A DNA stretch of 64,000 nucleotides from Owenia fusiformis (Eukaryota; Annelida; Polychaeta; Sabellida; Oweniidae), in contig CAIIXF020000012.1 in assembly GCA_903813345.2 (NCBI GenBank), forward strand, positions 8,576,432 to 8,640,431, read 5' to 3'. Positions 51,917 to 64,000 of the stretch are shown in pieces. Position 1 is the stretch's first letter. Each line of letters opens with the position of its first letter. The translations under genes were made by a program, and so were the position numbers. A model generated the notes under the pieces. It saw only the letters and a program-made list of their open reading frames with translations. It was not told the origin of the DNA and did not search any database.

Positions 51917-53605
51917 ATCACCCTATGCTTAGTGAGCGGAGCTAATTTAAAGGGTGATGGTAAAGACGAGACAGGGCGCCCAAACCTAACTATGGCGGAC
52001 CAACAGTAAGTTTATTTCTCTAAGTTCTACTCTTTATTGGCCTTGTGCTGGCCTGTAACTAGGTGCACTGATGCTTCAGATGCCCATAATAAGATTTGTA
52101 ATGTAAGAAAGATTCATACTTATATGTGAAACGGATACGAAGTGATGTGAAAAGAAAAATTAATTTCCTGCATATTTTTTTTTCGATTATTTTCAAAATA
52201 ATGATACTTCTCCTACATAGAATTCCTTGATATTGCATGTAATTATTGTTGATGAACGTATTTATATCGTTAACCCATCCATTTCCCTATTTGAGCCGTA
52301 ATTGCAGTCAAATCAGGAGATTTTGATTCCTCGAAAGGAAGAGCAATGGTTATGGTAATAAAAGCATGTTTGGACTGGACGAGCCGTGGAATAGGGATTA
52401 CATTTATCCTGTTTATTTTCAGATATGTGGGATTCCAGTGTAGTACTACCATGTCACGGAAAATCAAAAGAGTTTGATGAAATAATACACCACCTGATCA
52501 ATAAACACCCTACAAATGAAATGAAAATTCGAAAAATCGTCAACGGAATAATAAAATTAATTACAAGAAATTTTTCTCATGTGGTAACAACCTCTGACTA
52601 CATCTGTTATGTTAACAACCTCTGACTACATCTGTCATGTTAACAATCTCTGACTACATCTGTCATATTAACAACCTCTGACTACATCTGTCATGTTAAC
52701 AATCTCTGACTCTATCTGCCATGTTAACAGCCTCTGACTACACCTGTCATGTAAATAAAGTCTGACTTCATTTATTATGTTAACAATTTCTGAATACACC
52801 TGCCATGTTAACAACCTTTGACATCAACAATCTCTGACTACATCTGTCATGCGTCTGATTTTTTACGACTTTGTCAACATTTGTTAAAAAAAAGTGTGGG
52901 CCAGTTACCATTTATACAATTTTAAAATTCTTTTAAGTAAGTTATTCTATTTATTCGTTCAACAACCAACACTTTTTGATAAATCATAAAATCAAGTGAC
53001 TACATGTTTTGCAAGTTTTTACCATTGATTGAAGCCTATGACAACCTTGCCCAAATTCATTAATTTATTAATTGACAGTGTACATTTTAGCTGAATTTAG
53101 CAGTACACGTAGCAGCTAAGTGCTTGCCCATAGCCACTCCTCCTAGCAAATTACATCGCCATTGCTCGTCATCGAAATTCTGATCGCCGAATAGTAAACA
53201 TTCACTTTGTATTGGATGTGCATAACTAGAGACCGCCTTATTTCGCATATATGACAATATAAAACATATCTAGGTACATATAACTTTATATGTGACATCG
53301 ATCAGGAATTATTGACATATTGACAATATTAGGTTGTAATTTCTTGCGGTAAATTCAAATTGTATCTTTAAACGACTGTTACATCTTAACTATTCGTTTT
53401 ATTGGATGTAAAACAAACGGTATGCATAGTTTAACATCTTTCACTTCTAAAACAGCATTAAATATCACAATATCATCACCTTATGCTGCAATAATACGAC
53501 TTAAAATATTATGGTACTAATACTCTTTGGTTTTTGGGCGCCCTGCCTCGTCTTTACCATCACCCTTGAAATTAGCTCCGCTCACTAAGCATAGGGTGCA
53601 TATGT
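51917..53605. mobile_element. TIR element with a short ATGGCGGACCAACA frame
   Basis: ccctatgcttagtgagcgga and ggtgatggtaaagacgagac at 51920-51970 are matched inverted at 53545-53605 (gtctttaccatcaccct, ctccgctcactaagcataggg). Inside, ATGGCGGACCAACA|GTAAGT at 51992 looks like a first exon. A 66-codon frame at 52425 (MWDSSVVLPCHGKSK...) follows an acceptor-like tttcag, but the phases do not match. Coding status is unclear. Confidence 0.6.
52585..52855 (+). repeat. About 24-base tandem repeat
   Basis: About ten degenerate units of taacaacctctgactacatc followed by tgtcatgt. Confidence 0.85.
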
Positions 53606-54830
53606 GACCTAGGCATAAGTCTGGTGTTTTGATTGCTTGGAGTATTTCAAATATTCCGCATACTGTTCCAAAGAAAACCATATAGGTCTTTTAGAAACAA
53701 AATACTATAAATAATTTACTGACATATCCCAGGTTAACATATCCAATTTGGGAAGATATTTTACTTAAAAAAGATAAATGAACACTCTTTCATCGAAATA
53801 CATATGGACCATCCCTGTATGTACAATACGTGCTAATTAAATCGTTGATTTGTACGTTTGATTTAGTTGTGTTTGCCTTATTTCTGATTTAAATACGTAC
53901 GGACTATCATAAATATCACATACTGCTTCACGAGATGTCATCTCTGATTCGTTATAACTATTCTTAGAAAAACATTTTACCAGGTCACAGTACGGTTATC
54001 TAAGAGTAGCTCAGTATTTACAAGGGATGTCCCCTCTTAATCGGTATATCTGGGGTTGCATTAAAATGTTTTACTGCTTTTATCATCACTTAGTTAGTAC
54101 CTCCGATAAAAATGCCATAATTCTACACGTTTACGTACACGACCTTTCATATTCGTGAAGCTTAAAATGGACCTAATCCAATCATATCAGTCGTCCTTGA
54201 ACCTTAAGGCTACAGATTCATGGGAAATACTAATGTTTTAGAATGTGTTTCTTAGAATTTATTTCAAGTATTTTACCGATAATTAAATGTCGGTCTTACA
54301 TTATTTAAATCGTTCACTAGTGTTGACATTCAATTCAACCATAATTCTATCACATAAAGGTCGGGGTTAACGTAAAACGCCCTAATTTAGATGGGTTGAG
54401 TAAAGCTAAATTGGTACTTAAACATTGCATGATATGTGATTTATGTGATTTGAGTTATTGTAACGACACAACGGTAAGTTATAATGGTGCGTACTGGTAC
54501 AAACAATTTCGATTGTTGTTAATCCCTGTTTACACCGACCGGTATTCTTAATCCCCTATGTATTTCCGATGGAAAACGGTCTTTTGATGGTCTTAATATG
54601 ATATTTTGATCCGTCTTCAACGAACTTTTCCGGGTGTTTCTGAAAACTCCGATGGTATTTTTTGAGTGCGGTGAAGTGAGCAGTTCCATTTTTTCACCGG
54701 ATTCCATTGGAGAGAAACTAAATTGCAAGCATAATTTACCCTTTTTCTTATTTTATGTTTAAACTTGTTCTGGGGACGCAATTAGTGGATACGAAAACCA
54801 AATTCTAAATACTACTAGCATTATGCCTTG
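53606..54830. other. No supported gene
   Basis: AT-rich; nothing recognised apart from a gtgacctaggcat module end at 53607. Confidence 0.4.
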
Positions 54831-54836
54831 GTCCAC

Positions 54837-54955
54837 TTGCTCCAATTTTCACTACGGCGCCCGGCCGATTGAGCATTGTTTTCAAAATTGAATAAAATAT
54901 GGAACAAAACACTCAACCGGGCGGGCGCCGGCCGATGAATCGGAGCAAATGTGAC
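54837..54955. repeat. GC-rich palindromic miniature element (copy 3)
   Basis: cttgctccaattttcactac and cggcgcccggccgattgagc at the left; actcaaccgggcgggcgccgg and ccgatgaatcggagcaaatg at the right. About 119 bases, a full hairpin with a short AT-rich loop. Confidence 0.7.
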
Positions 54956-55149
54956 CCATTATAGAAAACTGTAAACTAGAAAAAACTTTATTTTCAACAC
55001 TTTTCTTTTCTGTTTTCAATCAAAAAAACTTAAGGTAGATAGTTTATATCTCTGTCTGTGGATGAAATTTCCACTGAACAATCTTTGTGACGTGACTGCG
55101 TCCCAGAAATGAACAATTCGAAGATTTTTTTCAAAAATGGCGTCAATAT

Positions 55150-56640
55150 ATTTTGCCTAGGTCACAAAGGCATCGGGTGCGGGCCGATGAGTAGTCATCG
55201 GCCGATTTCTAAATCGATCGGAAGCCGGTGACTTTCCCCTATGTCTTGATTAGTAGAGGCACCGCACGGGTAATGCAAGGCTATCTGCCGATGACCGTAC
55301 GGCACCCGCCAGGATATCAGTCGATCTATAGGACACCATGGAGCCTCTACAGCTATACATATATTCATAAAAAAGTTTCTTTCATTTCAGTTTCAAAAAT
55401 CAATCATTCAGCATATTGACTAAAAACGTGTCTTTGTACATGTATGAGCTATACATACAGGTATACAGATTCTATAACATTATGACATTGAACTTCATAT
55501 TAATTTGTTGAAAATAATCATATTATCTGATTTATCCCACGATTAATGTGTTATCTATACAATAACAGCTATTGATATTTCTGATATTATTGAAATCCGT
55601 GTGATATTTTCCAGAAAATCGTTTATCAAACTCATATGCGTGTGATATCGTTTATCTCACGCATATCCGCGTGATATCACATTTGCATTTCGCGCCATAA
55701 TATTGTTGGAAATTAGGTCAGATAATTTATTCTCTTGTTATATTTTATTATTAAAATGTGATTGTAATCATGAGATAAACCCAATATCACATAATTTCTC
55801 GTGATATCATGTTATCCCCTCGTAGATATCAAATGTCAACACTCATTCGCTTCGCTCACTCTTGTTGATATTTGATATCAACTCGGCGATAAAAATGATA
55901 TATATCACTCAAAATGATGTGATATTCTGTATTTATTGTATGATGCTCAAATGAAATAAATTGTAGCTAGACTCTCGCAAAATGTGGCACTTGAAAAAAC
56001 TATACTCACAGAAACATGTTCAAAAGATTTTTAATGACATATGCATGATTGAATCGAATAAACGGATAAAAAGGTATCATCTTGTTCAACAGGATTAAAT
56101 GCCAAGACTGACAAGGTAATGAGGACGAAAAGATCAATCCACCCACACAACGACCCAAATGTCGGTTATTGTTTTACGATTATATTTCGTTATACAATTC
56201 GTTCTTTTAAATTTTAGAAAAAAGTTCTGGGCAATAATATTTTCTAACCTTATCATATTAAAAATGTTTATATCATATTAGTAATTAAAATTGAGATTTA
56301 TCGAACAAATCAGCGTGTAAAGTTAAATAAAATCCCAAGATAACCCTACACGATGCCAACGGGAGTCGTAAGATAATCGTGCGATGACCGTACGGGACAC
56401 GACCGGATAGTTACCGATGAGTTTGGTTGCGAAAAAATCGCCAACACATCGGCAACTTTTATATCCGCGATTAAACTCTCCCAGCGCCGGGCGATGTCTA
56501 AAATTCGGCCGACGGGGCTTGATCATCACCCGGCGCCCGTACGATGCCCGGGCTGGGCTCGCCGACCGATATTGAACAAAATACTCATCGACCGGGTGCC
56601 GTAGTGAAAATCGGAGCCTATGTGACCCATGCATTACCGA
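55150..56640. repeat. Partial copy of the GC-rich foldback family
   Basis: 55150-55330 resembles 49945-50100 (gatgagtagtcatcggccga, aggctatctgccgatgaccg). 56100-56640 resembles 51110-51620 (gatcaatccacccacaca, atcggcaacttttat, gccgtagtgaaaatcgg). The 55550-55930 part between is a different palindromic repeat with gatatcaactcggcgataaa and tcgcttcgctcactc motifs. Confidence 0.6.
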
Positions 56641-57843
56641 GGGGATCGGGATCCCTATTTATCTGAGGCAGGCTTGAATGCACAAAAAGCGATATAATTT
56701 TTCCGAAATCTCAAAACTATGACTTGTTTCTGAATAATTGACCACCAGGGGGTCTACCTATCGTCCTGGTCTTGTTATGGGCCTGATCATTAAGTTAGAA
56801 ATATAATACTTCGTAGTAGTTTGCAACAACACATTTCCGATTTAGCCCCAGAATAACTTGGCAAACGGTACTTCAAAACTGTCATGGTCAGATGACATCG
56901 AAAAGTGCGCAAATAACATTTCAGAGAATGACCGTTTTATTTTGATAAATTGTGCTTTGTTGGAAAATATCCAAGCTTTGTAGTCAAAATAACAAAAGAG
57001 GTGTTATTTGTGCTATTAAAACAAGCTAATAAGAGATTCTGAAATTGGTTTTACTCCAACTTTAATGTATTTAAATTCAAAACACCGATAGGCATAAACT
57101 TTTTTACTGTACTTTGCACCAGATGTAAAATTGAACAACCTCAAATACGCGGAACTGTCACGAAAGCACATATCATATCACGACAATATCATACATAACA
57201 TTTCTTAACTAAAGTGAGCTACCAAGAAAAACACTCGATGCCATCTTAAAATGTATATACGACCTATTTAAGGTTATGGCTATATTTATTACACAAGTGC
57301 ACAAATGGCACATAAACTCAGGTTCAATGTCGAGAATCACTTAATTAAAACAACCAGTGAAATGATTTATGATGGTAGTTGAGCAATGAACAGTCAAAGC
57401 ACGCTGCTCAATGATTTCGAAAGAGTGAAGTATACAGTTAAAGTCCCGTAGACACCATTTCATTGCTCGTTATCGGGCACAGCTCGAGACTTTTGTAATT
57501 TTAAAGTTTTATTCCTCAATTTCAAAATATTTATGAAAAATCAACTTTATCTTCTTTAAAGCTCAATAAACTTTTGGAACAAAATACTTATTTAAAATCT
57601 AAAAAAACTTAATTTTATTCATTTATAAACAGGATGCCCATTAAGAAGTCGTCATATCCCCAGTGTCCAACTTTTGCAGCACTAAAGCGATGGAGTATTT
57701 GAATATAATATATTAATATATTTAGGCTGGGTCTCAATTTCAGGAATATGCCTCATAGCCTCGGAAGAAAAGGGAGATAAGTGTAAATAGAGTCAACGTT
57801 ACGGTTGAAATTATTAGCCGCAAAGTATTTTGAACGACCCCTA
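56641..57843. other. No supported gene
   Basis: AT-rich sequence without recognised exons or TIRs. Confidence 0.4.
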
Positions 57844-59229
57844 CACTCCCCTCCATAAGTTTGGTAACCTTAGCTTCCCCATTGAACTACCTGTTAAAGC
57901 CTCTTTACGTTTGAATTGTATTCACTTAACCTGCGATGAAATAACTTATAATATTGATGGAAACGTAACTTTATTTCCAATACATCCAAATGTTCTCAAT
58001 TTTTGTCCTCAATTACAATAGGTCGAAAATTGGTGATAATTTTCATGAACTTTTGAAAATCGACATTCCTATGTTAACCAATGGGAAATGGTAGCTTTGC
58101 CGTCATATGAGAGAATATCCATCACTTTGTTACGCGGTAAACACGATACAAAAATATGTCATATTCCGCAGCGAATGACAGATTCACCTTACACTTAGTG
58201 TACAAAAAGTAAGACAATTAAATTTTCTATAGAGATTTTTTTGCTGAATCTTATACTGAATAGATATCCTAATTTCTGATTTACCCCGAACTCACCATTT
58301 CCCATTGGTTTACATGGGAATGACGATTTTTAAAAATTCCTCAAAGGATTGGTACCGATATGGAGAACTGAATTCAACAATGTTTTTCTCTTAAACCAAT
58401 CATTGAAAACATTCTGTAAAAAACACGGTATTTTATGTAACGTTGACTGATTGACAGCAATTTAATGCGAAAATTATTTAGAAATATTTTATATAACTGT
58501 TTTTGTTAACATTTTTTGTTTTTATGCAATTGTTTTTGCTCCTTTCTACCAATTCTTGAAAATGAAATAAAATGTCTTTCCGAACCTTGTTGGAACAAAG
58601 TAACATATAAAACATGTTTTTAGACCTCTCAATATTATAATAGTTATACAAAGGAATTTTTGGTTGATTTTTAAAAAGTATTCAAAAAATTAAAACAAAA
58701 TCCTCCCAAAATAGATAAAAATCAAGATAAACCTTTCATTTCATTCACAAGATACTTTTTTAAAATCAACCAAAATTTCCTTAGTACAATTGCAATATTG
58801 AGAGACCTAAACATGCAGTGTTTATGTCGTTTTGTTCCAATGAGGTTCGGAAAGATGTTTCAGTTCACTGTGGAAACATGATACCAAGAACAAAACAAGT
58901 GTTTGATGTGTTTTCTAAAACAATATAGATGGAAGTATATATATTTATATTTTTCAAATTGTATTGTTACCTAGATGACCATTAAATGATGAAGTGTTAA
59001 ATTTTTAGATTTTATTTATGACTGGTTTAAGAAAAACGTGTGTTCAAAATAAAAAGTTCTCCATATCGATACCACTCCTTTGGAGGTTTTGGAAATAAAG
59101 TCAAGTTACGTTTCCATCAATATCATAAATTATTTCATCGCAGGTAAGTAAATAAAATTTCAAACGTAAAGAGGCTTAACACGTACGTCAATGGGGGAGC
59201 TTAGGTTGCCAAACTTATGGAGGGGAGTG
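57844..59229. mobile_element. TA-flanked palindromic element, CACTCCCCTCC ends (with nested element)
   Basis: cactcccctccataagtttg at the left and caaacttatggaggggagtg at the right, flanked by TA. The interior palindrome matches the element at 25729. A nested inverted-repeat insertion lies at about 58062-58327, with ends cattcctatgttaaccaatg and cattggtttacatgggaatg. Confidence 0.82.
58062..58327. mobile_element. Nested miniature inverted-repeat element
   Basis: TIRs of about 28 bases (cattcctatgttaaccaatg, then ggaaatgg, and their imperfect inverse) inside the CACTCCCC-family element. The relative at 25.7 kb lacks it. Confidence 0.65.
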
Positions 59230-59699
59230 TATGATCCAGCAAACAATGCATTGAGTCTTTGGCTTGAATCCTTTGGTGAATCATATTCATTATTTTCTTA
59301 TTTTTACCACCCTTGGTATACGCAGCTAACGAAAATTGACCGGTACGGGTCAAAAGCTGGACCTGTACGGGTTAACGGTTTTATTTGAATTTAAAATAGC
59401 CATAACTTGCTTAATATTGACTTCCTCGTGTCTGATTTGAAATATATGATTCCGCCCGATGCTTTTAAGTACCCCAATTTTTTACAGATTTTTAAACGGA
59501 CCAAAACTCTCTCAATGCGCATTTATGCTCTTTTCTCTCGGGAACGCGACTGTCTCATTTTCACGATAACTTTTATTTTGTACTTCTAACATATAAGATC
59601 TATTTTTCCCCATCAAGGTATGATGTAAATGACATGCTATTTACATCTTGTGAGTTTCAATGACGCGCGTTTGATTTTATAAAAAATGCCAAACTTTGT

Positions 59700-59808
59700 G
59701 ACAAAGAATTTCATCCTGCTTGCAGCGAGAAGACGGACCGGTTCGGGGCAATCTGCTTGCAGCGAGAAGACGGACCGGTTCGGGGCAATAGCTGATGAAA
59801 TTCTTTGT
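59700..59808. repeat. Hairpin with a perfect 37-base duplication in the loop
   Basis: acaaagaatttcatc and gatgaaattctttgt form the stem. Between them two exact copies of ctgcttgcagcgagaagacg followed by gaccggttcggggcaat stand head to tail. Confidence 0.75.
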
Positions 59809-60119
59809 CAAAATTTTCAAAATTTTTCAAAATTTAAATACATATTCACCAGCCTGAAATAACTGTGATGATAAAAACTGACAATGTCTTAATGAGTTCC
59901 TCTGGTTTTGAAGATTTCGTCAACTAAAATTGTATCAAATACAGAATATCATATCATTTTGAGTGAAATAATTTCATCGACGAGTTGATATTTAACATCA
60001 ACATTTTTCATCATACAGAATGCGGCTGATAAACATTTTTATCGGATCTTGCGATTTATTTTAATTCATGATGGTTAGATTACAAACAATTCTATATTAA
60101 CATCGAAATATCTATCGCT

Positions 60120-60615
60120 GCAAGAATGCCAACTATACCGTTTTCTGTGTTAGGTTTATACTCGTCACAAACGAATTTTACAACTTTTGAGGCAATAGGG
60201 ATTAGATCATCGAAGGAAGATAGATTACTTTGTAGGTCAAACACTTGCAATGCCCCTCAATTTCTCCAATCCCGGATGCAATTGCCAGCAGCAATTGGAT
60301 GTATCTCTTGGAGATACGATGTCCTTGGCACCGGTTGGCAAAGTATAACTGTCGGTTGACAAAGAAAGCACTATTGCAGCCCAACATAGCGATGGAAGCC
60401 TTTGGGTTAGCCTTAGGTGATATCACGGTGTTATAGCATGACGGGTACGACAAGGTATAATTGGCAACATTTTGCGGTAACGATAACAAAAAATGGCGGA
60501 TGGGAAAGACAGCATGTCCTCTTTTTCGCCTGTAGGCATGATTCACAAGCAGGATTTCCTTTTCAACTACTTCCATTCGGTGATGCATATGTGAATGGTT
60601 ATAAAGACTGAGTTA
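60120..60615. other. Overlapping open frames on both strands, origin unclear
   Basis: The minus strand is open for 128 codons (60588-60202) and the plus strand has two shorter frames, one with YNWQHFAVTITKNGGWERQ. None is recognisable. A 20-base string, gtcatgctataacaccgtg(g)atat on the minus strand at about 60417-60440, recurs on the plus strand near 63680, so this may be a fragment of a dispersed element. Confidence 0.25.
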
Positions 60616-61040
60616 AATCTGTCGTGTGGTCTACAAGAAGCAGAATATAAGCTGTAAACCTACCAGGCTGAGATTTCGAAGTTCATAATTTTTAGTCCAT
60701 TTTCGTGTTTCTCAGTACATGTGCCTCAGAGCCACTCAAAATACTAACTTTACGTAAACTGTGTATAAACAAGCCATAAAATGACAAATCCAGAACAGAA
60801 ATGTGGTGAATATTGTAGATAATAAGGTTTCAATCGCAAGGTCGTTAGACGGCTACGTATGTATTGCATGATTTTTTATGGACGGCAACGCATTGTATTA
60901 GTTTTACATTAGATGTTAGCGGACGGTTACATGCAAGTTCCTGTCAAGTCAAGGTCGCTAGATGGATAGCTCTCTATGTGTGAATTACCTATATTTGTTT
61001 TCAGGACTCGCAAGAGACGCTCTTGCTTGAGCCTCTATAG

Positions 61041-61196
61041 GGCAAGGAAAAAATAGCGAAAGCCAATGAAAGTGAAAATGATTGTAATGAAGAGGCAAAG
61101 GAAGAAATTAATAACAATGAACAGGCGACGGAAGAAAACAACTCCAAATTGATTGATCAAGATTACATTACCCTTCGAAAAAGTCGTATTAGTTAA
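61041..61196 (+). CDS. Possible acidic 3'-terminal exon
   Basis: After an acceptor-like gagcctctatag, 51 codons read GKEKIAKANESENDCNEEAK, then EEINNNEQATEENN and a basic end YITLRKSRIS-stop. Acid-rich composition looks coding. A second acceptor (ttgttttcag at 61004) would put a stop in frame. No upstream exon of this gene was identified and no nearby AATAAA is seen. Confidence 0.3.
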   Translation, partial: GKEKIAKANESENDCNEEAKEEINNNEQATEENNSKLIDQDYITLRKSRIS

Positions 61197-61539
61197 TGCT
61201 TAATCCTTTTACTATAGCTGAAATATAGTGACATAGCAAAATTCTATATATTGGTGTTAACATTGAGAATTATTTATATTGTTGTTAAAACGGACTTACA
61301 GTCAAATCTATTTTATAGATTTCTCAGATGTTATCAATTTATGCATAAGTTCTAGCAGCTTTTATTCTTCAAGCTAGGTTCAGGTTATATAGTATATATA
61401 TGAGACTTGAGGTGGACTTGCTGGGAAATCAGTTCATATCAAGGTCAAGGTCAAAATCTAGGACAAATCTAAGTTAAAACTAACGTTTCTCATATCATTT
61501 CCTAATCCTTCATTATTTTTGCAGTGATTTAAGATATAT

Positions 61540-61900
61540 AGAGATTATCCTATATGAGGTTCAGGATATAAGGATTATCACAGGACATACATCAAATATA
61601 TTATATTGGCCTAGGGATAATCCCAATATATTGAACCGACTATTGTATGATCTGTTTATCCCCTATCCCTAGATATATTTCGCAAAAAAAACAGAAATTC
61701 ACAATAATTGCGTATTGAGATTATGAAATTGTGGGCAGATATATAGAGGTTATTTAATGGAGGTTTTTGATACAGGGTATATCTGAGGAAAATACAATAT
61801 ATGTAACCGAGGGACCCGTAGGGACCGAGGGTACTTACAGAGGGATATACCCTGTGAAAAAATTGAGCATTTAATAACTGATTTATCCTGTAGTAGTTTA
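61540..61900. repeat. Palindromic GAGGGACCCGTAGGGACCG repeat (copy 2)
   Basis: Related to 34560-34700. The segment 61560-61680 has its own inverted layout (atattggcctagggataatc facing ...ctgtttatcccctatccct). Confidence 0.5.
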
Positions 61901-62641
61901 TGGGGATTCAGTATGCATTAAATGTTATGGAACCCTCATGTTAATAATTACATATCATAATTACAATCAAAACATGAATAATGTATGTCAATGTAAACAT
62001 TTATTGTTTTTAAAACTAGCATGTGAAATTTTTTTTAATCTAACATGTGAACCTAATGAAATTCCACGGGATTGCTGATCTCAGCGGGAGATATATATTA
62101 TTATTTCACCCGCCCACCTCCGTTTTCAATTATATTGCCATGCTATTTACCTAGAACACTTCTAAGTATAGGATAAACATGTATATATCTACTCACTCCC
62201 CGTGGGACGTAAAGCTATATCCTATCCGCTGTTTAAATATAACTTTTTAAAAACCTGCTTTACACACCTCAATCACGTTTTAGTATGGGTTAAAACATTA
62301 TAAAACCCACCAGAGGGTGCCTACCAATCAGGCAGTTTTTCAGAAAGGATGAGTCAAAAATCTTACCCAAGAAACGTGCAAAAATTAAATTGCTTTAGAA
62401 TTCACTGTCACCAAGACGCGGACTTGTCTCATGAATGGCCATTTCTGTACTTAAAAGAATGCATTTTAAAGAAGAAAGTAAAAGATGTGATTAAAATGTT
62501 ATAAAAAAACTTTATTTCAAGGTTCTACCAGGAATAACATGAGTAAATAAAATAAACATATCAAAATAAAATAAACATCAATGTACCATGTCATTTGATA
62601 TGATACATGTATAATATGATGTGAAGAATGTCAGATGGATG

Positions 62642-63619
62642 TTAATGTTTTTTCATACATGTCATATGTGCATGTAAAGTATGGCGATAGTTAAATCGTT
62701 CACCGCAACTTGAACAGATGTATTTCTCAGGATCCATGTGGAAAATCAAATGTTCTTTCAAAAATCGGTGTGCCTTAAATTTTTTGGCACAGAACTCACA
62801 AACGAAATCTTTTGAGGACGTTTTACAAACTTTCAAATGACGTGTTAGACCCCCAGTGGTCGCGAATGCTTTATCGCATTATGTACATTTATGTGGTTTT
62901 CCCCACTGTGTACAAGTGCGTGTCTTTCCATATCTATTTTCATCGAAAATCCTTTGGCACAAATTTCACAAACTTTGGCTGTCCTAAATGAGTTGGCAAT
63001 TTATGCAATTTCAATCCGTTTTTTGCTGTGTATGATACGTCGCCCACGTCGCACTGGAACTGAAATTACAAACACAAATCATATTCAGCTGTTTATGTCA
63101 CCATCTTCATAATACGATTTCATCTATTATAGCTTACAAACTCAAATCCGGTTGAAAAACATTTCAATTTTGGATCACAAGCGATATGAAATGAATCGGT
63201 GTTACATATATGAACGAGGTTCGCGTAACTGTCTCAATTTTTGGCGAATTCGCAAATTCAAAATACATTATTATGGCTTGAGTAGAACATATTAAGTGGT
63301 TTACAATGCTTAATTTGCTTTGTATGATCGTATGTAGGTTACATTTATATACACCAAGGTTGTTTGGCAATGTAGAGCATGCCCTAACGAGGAAAAGAAA
63401 GAAATTACTAAATTTTATGAAGTTTTGAATTTCAAAATCGACAGTTTTTAGCTTATTTCATGTTATCCATGGGCGTCGATTTGCAAAGACTACGTTCAAA
63501 ATAAACATTACTGAATGCATCACCGAATGCGACACTTACATAAATCTTTCATGCTTTTATTGATACGCAGTAGTAGAAAATAATGCACCTACCTTAGCTT
63601 TTTGTTTCATCGCGGCCAT
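62642..63619 (-). pseudogene. C2H2 zinc-finger gene, disrupted
   Basis: Exon 1 (63619-63593) reads MAAMKQKAK from a good start context (AAAATGG) and ends AAG|GTAGGT in phase 0. Exon 2 begins after GTAATTTCAG at 63059 in phase 0 with a degenerate finger (FQCDVGDVSY...LKLHKLPTH, second Cys lost). Next come KVCEICAKGF...ERHALVH in another frame, HKCT-stop-CDKAFATTGGLTRH, then two intact fingers FVCEFCAKKF...EHLIFH and YICSSCGERF...HAHMTC before the stop at 62642. At least two frame changes and one in-frame stop separate the fingers. It was a DNA-binding protein gene; now a pseudogene unless the assembly is wrong here. Confidence 0.7.
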
Positions 63620-64000
63620 TTTATTGGATAAATCAGTGATCGTAGTCGACTAACCTCGTTTTCAGAGGTGGCGTATCTGTCATGCTATAACACCGTGGAT
63701 ATGTTGCCAACAGAAAATGACTTAATTATGACTTTGTAGAAATCTTTCATTTTCTTGGTGGTGTTATGCTAATACTACGATCCATTACATACATCAGGTC
63801 AATCGGTACCTCAAATTTGTTTGCCAATCAAAAGGAAGAGAGGTATTCATTAGGGGCAATACTCGGATTCAATGCAATTTTCAAAAAATCCAAAAAATCG
63901 ACATGTTTTCAATAATAGAAATGTCATATTTTTAATTGTAACTAGCTAATGTTCACCGTGATGTTAGCAAGAAAGTTAATTATTAATTAAATACTTATAG
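63620..64000. other. Upstream flank of the zinc-finger gene
   Basis: No further exon. The segment 63665-63710 contains the string shared with 60.4 kb. Confidence 0.3.

Noticed and set aside
52425-52625. 66-codon ORF as second exon of an ATGGCGGACCAACA gene
   Set aside because: Splice phases do not match and no family is recognised.
60202-60588. 128-codon minus-strand ORF as a transposase
   Set aside because: No catalytic or DNA-binding motif could be recognised.

Overview
This is eukaryotic, animal DNA. It is AT-rich and intron-rich, has metazoan extracellular domains (sushi/CCP, CILP-type, immunoglobulin, signal peptides) and is packed with LINEs, an LTR element, miniature inverted-repeat elements and long foldback elements. 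A marine invertebrate, mollusc-like or invertebrate deuterostome, fits best; the species cannot be fixed from the sequence. There is one assembly gap (12001-12500). Almost all long single-frame ORFs are meaningless here, because the real genes are made of short exons.

Host genes. (1) Minus strand, 9946 down to 136 and continuing off the left edge: a secreted protein with signal peptide, seven CCP domains, a Cys-rich linker plus CILP-like beta-sandwich domain, and an Ig domain split over two exons. Eleven exons could be placed and every splice phase fits. (2) Plus strand, 11680 to 22484: a probable two-exon gene for a small secreted Cys-rich protein, divergent from gene 1 and with a 10.5 kb intron filled by an LTR retrotransposon. 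(3) Minus strand, 43554 to 32197: a secreted protein with two copies of a 'VSG...NGxY...RPxY...RWxI' domain, one per exon. (4) Minus strand, 63619 to 62642: a decayed C2H2 zinc-finger gene. A plus-strand acidic terminal exon at 61041-61196 and an ORF starting ATGGCGGCG at 36563 are weaker candidates.

Mobile DNA. 12516-21715 is a non-autonomous LTR retrotransposon with enormous (about 3.9 kb) LTRs, each holding a CRE/TATA promoter, two kinds of tandem repeats and an open 68-codon membrane-protein ORF; the internal part is under 0.8 kb. A LINE tail sits inside its 5' LTR. A second LINE (27836-31860) is split by a 2.8 kb foldback element. TA-flanked mariner-like miniature elements, a TTAA-flanked miniature element carrying a tRNA-Ala-like sequence, palindromic elements with CACTCCCCTCC ends, and a family of very GC-rich palindromic modules (CGGCGCCCGGCCGAT) that builds a 3 kb foldback at 48.6-51.6 kb fill most of the rest.

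Layout: 0-10 kb sushi/CILP gene with elements in its introns; 10-11.1 kb intergenic TIR element; 11.7-22.5 kb Cys-rich gene with the LTR element; 22.7-31.9 kb repeats and LINE; 32-43.6 kb VSG-domain gene; 44-62 kb mostly foldback and palindromic repeats; 62.6-63.6 kb zinc-finger relic.
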